Origin: JBBPYR01 sp038199755
GTDB lineage: Bacteria > Chloroflexota > Ktedonobacteria > Ktedonobacterales > Ktedonobacteraceae
Length of the DNA stretch: 20,597 nt
Direction: 5' to 3'
Assembly: GCA_038199755.1 (NCBI GenBank)
Contig: JBBPYR010000282.1
Span: forward strand, 1 to 20,597
Shown here: piece by piece, positions 1-7,894 of the stretch
How positions within the stretch are numbered: position 1 is the first letter of the stretch
Layout: each line of letters opens with the position of its first letter
Made by a program: the position numbers and the translations under genes
Notes under the pieces: model-generated
Told to the model about the DNA's origin: nothing
The model's database searches: none
What the model saw: the letters and a program-made list of their open reading frames with translations, nothing else

Positions 1-1
1 A

Positions 2-178
2 TGTGGCAATCTACAAAACATGCCACTCTGGAAACGCACGTACTATTGTGTGGAATGTGGACTCGTGATGGATAGAGACGACAATAGCGCACTCAACATC
101 CTCAAGAGGTTCCTTGCGGGGCTCCCGCCATACACCCTTGCTAAAAGGGTGCGATGTATTGCAGGACACGTGTCTTGA
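2..178 (+). CDS. tnpB: TnpB (IS200/IS605-type RNA-guided nuclease), C-terminal end only
   Basis: Reading the second frame from the window edge gives 58 residues ending in TGA at 176-178. They carry the typical end of TnpB: a CG pair at the very start, then YYCVECG, the second half of a four-cysteine zinc finger. This is followed directly by MDRDDNSALNIL, the last RuvC block with its conserved aspartate (DRDxNxAxNIL). TnpB is the RNA-guided DNA endonuclease of IS200/IS605-type elements and acts with an omega RNA made from its own 3' end. The 5' part lies outside the window, so I cannot say whether the gene is intact. No TnpA is visible here. The family call is strong because the finger and the RuvC motif lie in the right order and spacing. 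The short tail after the motif contains RNA-like hairpins, described separately. Confidence 0.85.
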   Translation, partial: CGNLQNMPLWKRTYYCVECGLVMDRDDNSALNILKRFLAGLPPYTLAKRVRCIAGHVS

Positions 179-200
179 CGTAGACATGATGGACATGTCT
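116..200 (+). ncRNA. Candidate 3' part of a TnpB omega RNA / transposon right end (hairpin series)
   Basis: Four inverted repeats follow one another across the tnpB 3' end. They are GCGGG-GCT-CCCGC (116-128), CACCCTT-GCTAA-AAGGGTG (133-151), the palindrome GACACGTGTC (165-174), and AGACATG-ATGGA-CATGTCT (182-200). Omega RNAs of TnpB elements are known to overlap the 3' end of tnpB and run to the right end of the element, which itself carries a hairpin. Position and structure fit that model. The exact RNA borders, guide start and element end cannot be fixed from sequence alone. The last hairpin could also be the right-end hairpin recognised by TnpA. Confidence 0.35.
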
Positions 201-261
201 CAAACAAGTGAAGTGCAACAACTGAGTATGTTTTAACACAAAAAAGAAAGCAGTAGACCAC

Positions 262-1632
262 ATGCCAGACAACACACACACCAAGTATTTGTTGAGTGAA
301 GACCAGATACCCCGTGCCTGGTACAATATCGCGGCAGATTTGCCAAGACCGCCGGAACCCGTTCTGCATCCAGGCACGAAGCAGCCTGTCACGCCTGATG
401 ACTTGGCTCCCCTCTTTCCGATGGCAATCATCATGCAAGAGGTCAGCACCGAGCGCTACATCGAAATACCAAAGCCAATACGCCAAGTGTACATGCAATG
501 GCGACCCAGCCCACTGCACCGAGCGCGCCGCCTGGAAAAGGCATTAGACACCCCGGCACGCATCTACTATAAATATGAAGGCGTGAGTCCCGTCGGGAGC
601 CACAAATCGAATACAGCGGTGGCGCAGGTGTTCTACAACAAGCAAGAGGGCATCAAGAAAATATCAACCGAAACTGGTGCAGGCCAATGGGGGTCCGCGC
701 TGGCTATGGCGGGTGCGTTCTTTGGCGTAGACATCGAAGTGTTTATGGTCAAAATAAGTTACCAGCAGAAGCCTTATCGTCGGAGCATGATGCAGACCTA
801 CGGCGCCACAGTGCATGCCAGCCCGACAAATCTCACGGACGCCGGACGCGGCATTCTGGCGAAGGACCCTGAAAACATGGGTAGCCTGGGCATCGCAATT
901 AGTGAAGCAGTAGAGGTCGCAGCGAAGAGCGGCGGCAGTGTCAAATACTCATTGGGAAGTGTGCTCAATCACGTGTTGCTACACCAGAGCATCATCGGCG
1001 AAGAGGCACTGCTGCAAATGGCGCAGGCCGATGACTATCCCGATGTGGTGATTGGTTGCGTCGGAGGTGGCAGCAACATGGCTGGCCTCGCCTTCCCCTT
1101 TATTGGAGAGGCCCGCAGAAAAGGATTGGCTACCCGTTTCCTGGCAGCCGAGCCGATGTCTTGCCCTAGCCTGACGAAGGGTGTCTATGCCTATGATTTT
1201 GGCGATACGGTCGGCATGACCCCACTCATCAAAATGCACACCCTTGGCCATGACTTCATGCCTCCCGGCATTCACGCGGGCGGCTTACGCTATCACGGCA
1301 TGTCACCGCTGATATCGCTACTGCACGATGAAGGCATTATCGAGGCACAAGCCTATCATCAGAACGCCGCATTTGCAGCTGCGACCACCTTTGCGCGCAG
1401 CGAGGGCATCATCCCCGCACCTGAATCCAGCCACGCAATTCTTGCGGCAATCGAAGAGGCGTTGCAGGCGAAGGCAGAAGGCAAGGAACGCGTCATTCTG
1501 TTCAATCTGAGCGGACATGGACACCTGGATATGGCCTCCTATGACAGCTACTTTGCGGGCAAACTGCAAGATTACGAATATCCCGCCGAGGCAGTTGCCG
1601 CCGCCCAGGAACGGCTACCACAAGTGGTGTGA
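262..1632 (+). CDS. trpB: TrpB2-type tryptophan synthase beta chain-like PLP enzyme
   Basis: The 456-residue protein has the features of the TrpB2 branch of tryptophan synthase beta subunits, longer than the usual ~400-residue TrpB1. RPSPLHRARRLE (81-92) opens the catalytic part. GSHKSNTA (112-119) carries the PLP-binding lysine K115. ETGAGQWG (137-144) is the substrate loop and GGGSN (268-272) the phosphate-binding loop. LSGHGHLD near the C-terminus matches the TrpB2 end motif. The reaction known for the family is indole plus L-serine to L-tryptophan. No trpA or other trp gene is nearby, so the protein may work alone as an indole-salvage enzyme or use another beta-replacement substrate; that is inference. 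The start ATG has only a weak purine-rich stretch (AAAGAAAG) upstream. A large hairpin begins 5 nt after the stop and separates the gene from the inositol locus. Confidence 0.9.
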   Translation: MPDNTHTKYLLSEDQIPRAWYNIAADLPRPPEPVLHPGTKQPVTPDDLAPLFPMAIIMQEVSTERYIEIPKPIRQVYMQWRPSPLHRARRLEKALDTPARIYYKYEGVSPVGSHKSNTAVAQVFYNKQEGIKKISTETGAGQWGSALAMAGAFFGVDIEVFMVKISYQQKPYRRSMMQTYGATVHASPTNLTDAGRGILAKDPENMGSLGIAISEAVEVAAKSGGSVKYSLGSVLNHVLLHQSIIGEEALLQMAQADDYPDVVIGCVGGGSNMAGLAFPFIGEARRKGLATRFLAAEPMSCPSLTKGVYAYDFGDTVGMTPLIKMHTLGHDFMPPGIHAGGLRYHGMSPLISLLHDEGIIEAQAYHQNAAFAAATTFARSEGIIPAPESSHAILAAIEEALQAKAEGKERVILFNLSGHGHLDMASYDSYFAGKLQDYEYPAEAVAAAQERLPQVV

Positions 1633-1637
1633 TTTGT

Positions 1638-1704
1638 TATTGCAGGGAAAGTCAGGAAGGGCATCAACGCAACGTTGATGCCCTTCCTGACTTTCCCTGC
1701 AATA
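1638..1704. repeat. Perfect 32-bp inverted repeat with 3-nt loop (strong hairpin)
   Basis: Positions 1638-1669 are the exact reverse complement of 1673-1704, leaving a CAA loop at 1670-1672. The stem begins 5 nt after the trpB2 stop. Neither strand has a T-tract directly after the stem, so it is not a textbook intrinsic terminator. It may still stop or slow polymerase, protect the trpB2 mRNA 3' end, or be a small palindromic mobile repeat. It sits just upstream of the inositol promoter and may insulate it. Confidence 0.9.
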
Positions 1705-1719
1705 CCAGTTAAAAAAGTA

Positions 1720-1748
1720 TTGACAATCTTTTATTTGTTAGGTATACT
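1720..1748 (+). promoter_or_regulatory. Consensus sigma70-type promoter of the lacI-iol locus
   Basis: TTGACA at 1720-1725 is a perfect -35 box and TATACT at 1743-1748 is a five-of-six -10 box. They are separated by 17 bp. Transcription should start near 1755, inside the first operator copy. It is the only near-consensus promoter I could find upstream of the inositol genes. Confidence 0.85.
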
Positions 1749-1749
1749 T

Positions 1750-1767
1750 TATGCAAACGTGTGCATA
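1750..1767. promoter_or_regulatory. LacI-family operator, copy 1
   Basis: TATGCAAACGTGTGCATA is a near-perfect 18-bp palindrome with a central CG, as LacI-family sites usually have. It begins 2 bp after the -10 box and covers the predicted transcription start, a position suited to blocking polymerase. An identical copy lies at 1794-1811. Confidence 0.85.
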
Positions 1768-1793
1768 AGCTTTTCTTTTTTATTTTCTCCATC

Positions 1794-1811
1794 TATGCAA
1801 ACGTGTGCATA
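1794..1811. promoter_or_regulatory. LacI-family operator, copy 2
   Basis: This is an exact repeat of the 18-bp palindrome at 1750-1767, 44 bp away centre to centre, roughly four helical turns. It lies in the leader, ahead of the lacI ribosome binding site. Two sites on the same DNA face would allow cooperative or looped binding. I saw no further copy in the window. Confidence 0.85.
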
Positions 1812-1856
1812 TTTGAATGGATAGGTTTCTCTCGTGAGCAGGAAGGGTTCAGCCCT

Positions 1857-2888
1857 GTGGTACGACAAGAGATTTCGATTGCAGATATTGCGCGAACGGC
1901 GGGTGTTTCACACTCGACGGTGTCGCGAGCACTGCATAATAGCCCACTGATTAGCCGCGATGTGCGCGAACGCATTCAGCTCACGGCACAGGAAATGGGC
2001 TATACTCCCAATGCCATTGCGCGAAGTCTGCAAAATCAGCGCACCAATACCATCGGACTCGTCACCACCTCAATCTCTGACCCCTTCTTTAATGATGTCG
2101 TCAAAGGTGTCGAAGAGGTGACGCAAGCCGCGGGCTTGAGTGTTATCTTCAGCCTTTCCCATAACGACCCTGACCAGGAAATGGCAATCATCGAGACATT
2201 TCACCAACGCCGCGTTGATGGCATTATTGTAGCATCGTCGCGCATCAGCGATATGTACACAAAACGTTTAGAGCTGGTGAAGGTGCCAACGGTCCTGATA
2301 AATAGCCAGGCAGATACACCACAGAAGCTGCTGCATTGGGTCACAGTGGATGATACCAAAGGGGCACAGCTTGCGATAGATCACCTCGTAGAGCTTGGTC
2401 ATCGTTCGATTGCGTATCTTGGCGTCGAGAGTCGGCCCCGCTCCAATCAGCAACGCTTGTATGGCTACCAACAAGCATTAGCGGCTGCGGGTATTTTGTG
2501 TGAGGCGTCGTGGGTGCTGATTGGTACAGGGAAAGACGCCTCATACGAAGAGGATGTCGAAGTGGGACAAGCGATGTTATCCCAGCTGCTCAATGCGGGT
2601 GTTAGTGCCGTCTTCTGTTATAACGATATGATAGCCATTGGCTTGCTACTGGCCTGCCATAAGAGCGGGCTGGCCGTTCCGCAGCAACTGAGCATTGTGA
2701 GCTTTGACAATATTAAGACAGCGGAATATGTGACGCCGCCACTCACCACGATTCACCAGCCAAAGGTTGAAATGGGGAGGTTGGCAATGGAAATGCTACT
2801 GGACTTGCTCGAAGGGCGACCAGTTGAGGACGCTATTTTGTTGCCTACACTCATGGTACGGGAGAGTACGGCGGTATTGGACGCATAG
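1857..2888 (+). CDS. LacI-family transcriptional repressor of the inositol locus
   Basis: The protein has an N-terminal helix-turn-helix (ISIADIARTAGVSHSTVSRA, about residues 6-25) and a hinge-helix segment around NAIARSLQ. These are followed by a periplasmic-binding-protein-like sensor domain starting near TNTIGLV and containing SFDNI near the end. I chose the GTG at 1857, giving 343 residues, because AGGAAGGG (1840-1847) lies 9 nt before it and the length fits the family. The frame stays open back to a GTG at 1761, but that lies inside the first operator and next to the transcription start. As first gene after the twin operators, it probably represses itself and the genes downstream. The natural inducer is likely an inositol or a pathway intermediate (inferred from context). 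iolG starts 34 nt after the stop. Confidence 0.9.
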   Translation: MVRQEISIADIARTAGVSHSTVSRALHNSPLISRDVRERIQLTAQEMGYTPNAIARSLQNQRTNTIGLVTTSISDPFFNDVVKGVEEVTQAAGLSVIFSLSHNDPDQEMAIIETFHQRRVDGIIVASSRISDMYTKRLELVKVPTVLINSQADTPQKLLHWVTVDDTKGAQLAIDHLVELGHRSIAYLGVESRPRSNQQRLYGYQQALAAAGILCEASWVLIGTGKDASYEEDVEVGQAMLSQLLNAGVSAVFCYNDMIAIGLLLACHKSGLAVPQQLSIVSFDNIKTAEYVTPPLTTIHQPKVEMGRLAMEMLLDLLEGRPVEDAILLPTLMVRESTAVLDA

Positions 2889-2922
2889 TGCAGTTGCAAT
2901 GATGCAAGAAAGGATGTGTGCG

Positions 2923-3960
2923 ATGATGTCTACTCCACTTAAGATGGGTGTCATCGGGCTTGGCCGCATGGGTCAGTTGTACGCGCAAACGCTGATGACA
3001 CAGGTCCCTGGTGTACAGCTCTACGCAGTGGCAGAACCAGATGAGCAATTGCGAACCTCTGCGGCCCGTGAGTTCAATCTGCTTCGTGCTTTTGCTGATG
3101 TGCAACAACTGCTCTCGCTGCCTGAATTGCAAGCGGTAGTGATCGCCACACCCACACAAACGCACGCCGAACTGGTCATCGCCGCTGCCAGAATGGGCAA
3201 AGCTATTTTTTGCGAAAAGCCGCTCGCATTGACGCTTGCCGAGACCCAGGCTGTCCTTGATGTGATTGCGCAGACGAACGTGCCGCTCCAGGTTGGCTTC
3301 ATGCGTCGCTTCGATGCCGCTTATACCAAGGCAAAGGCATTGATTGATGCGGGCAAGATTGGGCAACCAATCACCTTCAAATCTATCGGACGTGATCCGT
3401 TCTGTCCACGGCCAGAGTATGCCGACCCCGCCAAAAGTGGGGGCCTGATCATCGACATGGCGATTCACGATTTTGATCTGGCACGCTGGCTGATGGGAAG
3501 CGAGGTCGAGCGCGTATCCGCGGAGGGGACGCTGCTGGTATGTGAGCAGGTCAAGCTAGTGGGGGATATCGACAACGCGGTAATTAATCTGCGCTTTGTG
3601 AATGGAGCACTGGGCAATGTGGAGGTGAGCCGCAACGCCTTCTATGGCTATGATATCCGCACGGAGGTGCTCGGCTCCGAGGGTGCGCTCATGATTGGCA
3701 CCCATCAACACACGCCCGTTGTCTTGCTCACCCGCGACGGTGCTCAACACGATACCATGCCCTATTTAATAGAACGCTTCGGTGCCGCCTACCGCACCCA
3801 GATACAGCACTTTGCCGCTTGCTTGCGCGAGGGCAAGCCACCATCTGTTGGCGGTGCCGACGCATTGGCGGCCCTTGAAATAGGCATTGCCGCAACCCAG
3901 GCATATCAAGCGAGTCGCCTTGTGACGCTTGAGGAACTTCGCGCACCGTTTTCGCGCTGA
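2923..3960 (+). CDS. iolG: Inositol 2-dehydrogenase-like oxidoreductase (Gfo/Idh/MocA family), first copy
   Basis: The 345-residue NAD(P)-dependent sugar dehydrogenase has a Rossmann motif GLGRMG (12-17), the EKP motif with catalytic K99, and DMAIHD with D178 and H182. These correspond to the Lys/Asp/His triad known from myo-inositol dehydrogenase. FMRRFD and GRDP are also typical of the IolG group. The family oxidises myo-inositol to scyllo-inosose, the first catabolic step. Two adjacent ATGs occur at 2923 and 2926; AAAGGA at 2909-2914 lies 8 nt before the first. The frame is open much further upstream, inside lacI, but those starts are not credible. A second IolG-type gene at 13769 matches the classical IolG motifs better. 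This copy may therefore favour another isomer or inosose, such as D-chiro- or scyllo-inositol; that is inference. Confidence 0.85.
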   Translation: MMSTPLKMGVIGLGRMGQLYAQTLMTQVPGVQLYAVAEPDEQLRTSAAREFNLLRAFADVQQLLSLPELQAVVIATPTQTHAELVIAAARMGKAIFCEKPLALTLAETQAVLDVIAQTNVPLQVGFMRRFDAAYTKAKALIDAGKIGQPITFKSIGRDPFCPRPEYADPAKSGGLIIDMAIHDFDLARWLMGSEVERVSAEGTLLVCEQVKLVGDIDNAVINLRFVNGALGNVEVSRNAFYGYDIRTEVLGSEGALMIGTHQHTPVVLLTRDGAQHDTMPYLIERFGAAYRTQIQHFAACLREGKPPSVGGADALAALEIGIAATQAYQASRLVTLEELRAPFSR

Positions 3961-3997
3961 TCGCCATGAGGGGCTTCCCTACTAGGAAGGTAATAGT

Positions 3998-4912
3998 ATG
4001 CGCCATTACGATAGCAGCAATTTGATTGTCCACCCAGGCAACGCGACGGACCCTGATGTCATCGTCGCCGTGACGCCAGAACAGGCGGACTGGGATTACA
4101 TCAGCTTTCAAGTGCGTCGTCTCGCCGCGCACCAATCCTGGACGTTTAGCACAGGCGAATACGAGATGGTTATTGTTTTGCTGAGTGGTCGTCTGAGCGT
4201 CGAGTCCAACCGAGGACAGTGGCAACCAATTGGAGAACGCAAGAATGTGTTCAGTGGATTGCCATACGCGCTGTATCTGCCACGCCACACATCCTTAACT
4301 GTGCAGGCAGACAGTGCGAGCGAATTCGCGGTGGCACTGGCACCGACAGAGCAAGACAATGAGCCACACTTGGTTACGCCTAGCGATATAGAGGTGGAGA
4401 TTCGTGGTGGGGATAATGCGACCCGACATATCAATAGTATTATCCCGCCAGGATTTCCCTGTCAGCGGCTCGTCGTGGTAGAGGTGTATACGCCGGGCGG
4501 CAACTGGTCGAGCTATCCGCCGCACAAACATGATATCCACAAGACCCAGCCAAATGGCAACTTGCTGGAAGCTGATCTGGAGGAGGTCTATTACTATAAA
4601 CTCAGTTCGCCAGAAGGGTATGCTTTCCAACGGGTCTACACGGCACCAGAGTCACCATTGCAGCAGGCAGGTTTTCCGATTGACGCTGTGGTGATGGCAC
4701 GCGACAACGATATTGTGCTGATACCCGAAGGCTACCATCCTGTTACCAGTGCTCCTGGCTACACGACCTACTATCTCAACGTCCTGGCGGGCAGTGCGCA
4801 AACGCTGCAAGCGACCGACGATCCCGACTATGCCTGGGTAAAGCAAAGCTATCTAGCACGCGACCCACGTGTGCCTGTATATGATGTATCTGCCGTGCGC
4901 AAGATACAGTAG
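3998..4912 (+). CDS. iolB: 5-deoxy-glucuronate isomerase
   Basis: The 304-residue protein is a double-cupin IolB. The C-terminal cupin carries the hallmark GGNWSSYPPHKHD (168-179), whose H176 and H178 are expected metal ligands. Further candidates are E195/E196 in DLEEVYYY and H247 in PEGYHP. IolB converts 5-deoxy-D-glucuronate to 5-dehydro-2-deoxy-D-gluconate in the cytoplasm. The start is supported by AGGAAGG at 3984-3990, 7 nt before the ATG. The gene lies 37 nt after iolG and 14 nt before iolC, so co-transcription is likely. Length agrees with the family. I saw no missing motif. Confidence 0.95.
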   Translation: MRHYDSSNLIVHPGNATDPDVIVAVTPEQADWDYISFQVRRLAAHQSWTFSTGEYEMVIVLLSGRLSVESNRGQWQPIGERKNVFSGLPYALYLPRHTSLTVQADSASEFAVALAPTEQDNEPHLVTPSDIEVEIRGGDNATRHINSIIPPGFPCQRLVVVEVYTPGGNWSSYPPHKHDIHKTQPNGNLLEADLEEVYYYKLSSPEGYAFQRVYTAPESPLQQAGFPIDAVVMARDNDIVLIPEGYHPVTSAPGYTTYYLNVLAGSAQTLQATDDPDYAWVKQSYLARDPRVPVYDVSAVRKIQ

Positions 4913-4926
4913 AGAGGAAAACGGCT

Positions 4927-5958
4927 ATGACGACAAGTGATGGCGTCTATGACGTGATCGCGATGGGACGCTCTTCAATCGACCTGTATTCTAATGACGT
5001 TGGCGCACCATTCGTAGACATCACCAGTTTTGCGGCCTATGTTGGCGGCTGCCCCACCAATATCAGTGTGGGCCTGCAACGTCTAGGCTTGCGGCCAGCA
5101 TTATTAAGCGCGGTTGGAGACGATCAGGTAGGAAACTTTATCCTGCATTTCCTGGAAAAAGAGGGCGTAGAAACACGCTTTATTCCACGCAAGACGGGGC
5201 ACCGTTCCAGCGCCGTCGTGCTAGGGATTGAGCCGCCGGACCGCTTCCCTTTGACGTACTATCGCGATAATTGCGCCGATATCGAACTGACCATTGATGA
5301 TGTGCTGGCAACACCGATAACCAGCAGCCGTGCCTTGCTGATCAGCGGAACGGGACTGAGCAAGGAGCCGAGCCGTAGCGCAACCATCTTTGCCGCCGAG
5401 ACTGCCCACCAAGCGGGTATACCAGTGGTGCTGGATATCGACTTCCGCCCTGACCAGTGGCACGATGCCAGAGCCTTTGGCGTCACGCTACGTTCAGCTT
5501 TACGGCTGGTTGACGTGGTGCTGGGCACGGAAGACGAGATCAACGCCGCCATGCTGACAGATAGCAGCCAGATGCAGCTAACACATTCTCAGGTTTCGGA
5601 CACGCATGTCAGCGGCAATATCGAGAGTGCTATCGCGGCACTGCTTGAACTGGGGCCACATGTGCTCGCGCAGAAACGCGGCGGCGATGGTTCAAGGATG
5701 CACGTGCGTTCAAAAGAAGGCCAGACAACGCAGATCGACGTACCAGGGTTTCGCGTGGAGGTGAGTAACATCTTGGGTGCGGGCGATGCCTTTGCCTCCG
5801 GCTTACTCTACGGCATGGTCAAGGGATGGGACTGGTATAAAGCGGCTCGTCTGGGCAATGCCTGTGGTGCCATTCTCGTTACCAAGCACGGCTGCGCGAA
5901 TTTTGCACCCACTTATGACGAAGTAATGACATTTATTGATAGTTACGGTGGCTTCTAA
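4927..5958 (+). CDS. iolC: 5-dehydro-2-deoxygluconokinase
   Basis: This 343-residue PfkB-family kinase starts with DVIAMGRSSIDLY, the N-terminal signature of IolC. It has the sugar-binding GGCPTNIS block (40-47) and the PfkB signature NILGAGDAFASG (281-292) with catalytic base D287. IolC phosphorylates 5-dehydro-2-deoxy-D-gluconate at O6 using ATP. It is the short single-domain form. Many proteobacterial IolC proteins are fused at the C-terminus to a DUF2090 domain of TIM-barrel type, which is absent here. A separate LacD-type aldolase lies at the far end of the locus instead. AGAGG at 4913-4917 serves as ribosome binding site. Confidence 0.95.
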   Translation: MTTSDGVYDVIAMGRSSIDLYSNDVGAPFVDITSFAAYVGGCPTNISVGLQRLGLRPALLSAVGDDQVGNFILHFLEKEGVETRFIPRKTGHRSSAVVLGIEPPDRFPLTYYRDNCADIELTIDDVLATPITSSRALLISGTGLSKEPSRSATIFAAETAHQAGIPVVLDIDFRPDQWHDARAFGVTLRSALRLVDVVLGTEDEINAAMLTDSSQMQLTHSQVSDTHVSGNIESAIAALLELGPHVLAQKRGGDGSRMHVRSKEGQTTQIDVPGFRVEVSNILGAGDAFASGLLYGMVKGWDWYKAARLGNACGAILVTKHGCANFAPTYDEVMTFIDSYGGF

Positions 5959-6007
5959 AAAGAGATGATTCCAATTCTCATGACGTAGTATTGCTAGGAG
6001 TAAACAG

Positions 6008-7894
6008 ATGAATACGCAGGCAATAACACGGCTGACAATGGCACAAGCACTGATTGCGTTTCTCAAAAGTCAGTATGTGGAACGCGATGGCATGGAACAA
6101 GCCTTTTTTGCCGGATGTTTTGGTATTTTCGGTCATGGCAACATCGGCGGCATTGGGCAGGCCTTACAGCAAATGCCAGAGTTCCGCTATTATCAGGCCC
6201 GTAATGAGCAGGCAATGGTGCATGCGGCTACGGCGTATGCCAAGATGAGCAATCGGCTGCGCACGCTCGCTTGTACTTCCTCGGTTGGCCCCGGCGCGAC
6301 GAACATGATCACAGGGGCCGCAACCGCCACCATTAATCGTCTGCCAGTGCTCTTGTTACCAGGAGAGGTGTTCGCCCGGCGTAATGTCGCTCCTGTCCTG
6401 CAACAGCTTGAGTCTGAACACAGCCAGGATATCTCCGCTAACGATGCCTTCAAGCCAGTCAGTCGCTATTGGGACCGCATTTCGCGCCCTGAGCAACTCT
6501 TGACCGCCCTACCGGAAGCACTGCGCGTACTCACCAATCCAGCGGAAACAGGGGCGGTGACACTGGCCTTGCCCCAAGATGTGCAGGCAGAGGCATACGA
6601 CTATCCGACAGCCTTCTTTCAGAAACGCAGTTGGCATATTGCGCGCAATCGAGCAGACCGCAGTGCGCTAGAGCAGGCGGCGACGTGGATACGTGCCAGT
6701 AAACGCCCTATGCTTGTCGCGGGTGGGGGTGTCATCTATGCTGAGGCCACCACCGTTTTGCAGCAGTTGGTCGAGCAAACTGGCATTCCGGTGGGAGAAA
6801 CCATGGCGGGCAAGGGCAGCCTGCACTACGCGCATCCGCTGAGCCTCGGCGCGATTGGTGCCACTGGCACATTCGCAGCGAACCGCATCGCCAAGGACGC
6901 GGATCTGGTGATTGGCGTTGGCACACGGTACAGCGACTTCACCACGGCCTCAAAAACGGCCTTTCAGCATCCCGACGTGCGTTTCATCAATATCAATGTC
7001 GCCGCCTTTGACGCCGCGAAACATGCCGCGTTATCACTGGTGGGAGACGCGAGAGCAACTCTGGAAGAACTCCTCACGCTGCTCCATGGCTACGCGGTTG
7101 ATGAGAGCTACCGTTCACAGGCCACCCAACTCCATCATGAGTGGGATGCCGAAGTTGAGCGTATTTACGCCATCCGTCACGAGCCGCTCCCCAGTCAGGG
7201 CGAGTTGATCGGGGCGGTCAACGAACTCAGTTCAGCAGACGCGATTATGGTTTGCGCGGCTGGCAGTTTACCCGGTGATCTACACAAGGTCTGGCGCACA
7301 CGGAGCCCCAAGAATTATCATCTGGAATATGGCAATAGCTGCATGGGATATGAGATCGCTGGTGGACTAGGCGTCAAGATGGCCGCTCCGCAGCGTGATG
7401 TGTACGTGATGGTCGGTGATGGCTCTTATCTGATGATGAACAGCGAGATCGTGACCTCCATACAAGAAGATTACAAGCTTATCATTGTGCTCCTCGATAA
7501 CAACGGCTACAAGAGCATTGGCAGCTTGAGCCGCTCACTGGGACAAGACGGCTTTGGCACCCGTTATGTCTACCCACACAATGGCGTGTTACCCGATGAT
7601 AGCGCAGGTGCAAGCGCACAGACATTACCCGTTGACCTGGCGGCAAACGCACGCAGTTTAGGAGCACATGTTCTCGCGTGCAAAACCTACGAGGATTTCA
7701 CCAACGCGCTCAAAGCGGCCCAAAGCACTGATCGCACAACCGTTATCTACATTCAGAATGACCGCTATCAAGGCATAGCGGGCTATGAGGGCTGGTGGGA
7801 TGTGCCAATCGCCGAGGTCAGCACCATGCCCTCAGTGGAAAAAGCACACGCAGAGTGGGCCGAGATGCGAAAACAAGAACGCTATTTCTTGTAG
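6008..7894 (+). CDS. iolD: 3D-(3,5/4)-trihydroxycyclohexane-1,2-dione hydrolase (ThDP enzyme)
   Basis: The 628-residue protein has the three-domain layout of thiamine-diphosphate enzymes. The N-terminal domain has the activating glutamate E68 in QARNEQAM. A central domain runs roughly through residues 210-370. The C-terminal domain has the ThDP-binding motif GDGSYLMMNSE (470-480) ending in DNNGYKSI (497-504). Length and the GCFGIFGHGNIGGIGQAL segment match IolD rather than acetolactate synthase. The enzyme opens the six-membered ring of the trihydroxy-dione to give 5-deoxy-D-glucuronate. AGGAG at 5996-6000 lies 7 nt before the ATG. The 49-nt gap after iolC shows no terminator. Confidence 0.95.
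   Translation: MNTQAITRLTMAQALIAFLKSQYVERDGMEQAFFAGCFGIFGHGNIGGIGQALQQMPEFRYYQARNEQAMVHAATAYAKMSNRLRTLACTSSVGPGATNMITGAATATINRLPVLLLPGEVFARRNVAPVLQQLESEHSQDISANDAFKPVSRYWDRISRPEQLLTALPEALRVLTNPAETGAVTLALPQDVQAEAYDYPTAFFQKRSWHIARNRADRSALEQAATWIRASKRPMLVAGGGVIYAEATTVLQQLVEQTGIPVGETMAGKGSLHYAHPLSLGAIGATGTFAANRIAKDADLVIGVGTRYSDFTTASKTAFQHPDVRFININVAAFDAAKHAALSLVGDARATLEELLTLLHGYAVDESYRSQATQLHHEWDAEVERIYAIRHEPLPSQGELIGAVNELSSADAIMVCAAGSLPGDLHKVWRTRSPKNYHLEYGNSCMGYEIAGGLGVKMAAPQRDVYVMVGDGSYLMMNSEIVTSIQEDYKLIIVLLDNNGYKSIGSLSRSLGQDGFGTRYVYPHNGVLPDDSAGASAQTLPVDLAANARSLGAHVLACKTYEDFTNALKAAQSTDRTTVIYIQNDRYQGIAGYEGWWDVPIAEVSTMPSVEKAHAEWAEMRKQERYFL

Noticed and set aside
43..519. 158-codon open frame on the minus strand
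   Set aside because: It overlaps the tnpB end and the start of trpB2, both well supported, and its translation shows no family motif.
1638..1704. Classical rho-independent terminator
   Set aside because: The stem is strong but neither strand carries a T-tract directly after it, so only a non-canonical terminator role is possible.
1761..1856. Longer lacI start at GTG 1761
   Set aside because: It lies inside the first operator and about 6 nt after the predicted transcription start, has no ribosome binding site, and adds a hydrophobic stretch foreign to LacI proteins.
2767..2922. Upstream extension of the first iolG into lacI
   Set aside because: The added residues do not resemble the family; the ATG at 2923 has a good ribosome binding site just before the Rossmann strand.
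2851..3468. 205-codon minus-strand frame opposite iolG
   Set aside because: It is a shadow of a clear coding gene with no recognisable motifs.
3728..4288. 186-codon minus-strand frame opposite iolG and iolB
   Set aside because: It is a shadow frame crossing a gene boundary and has no domain features.
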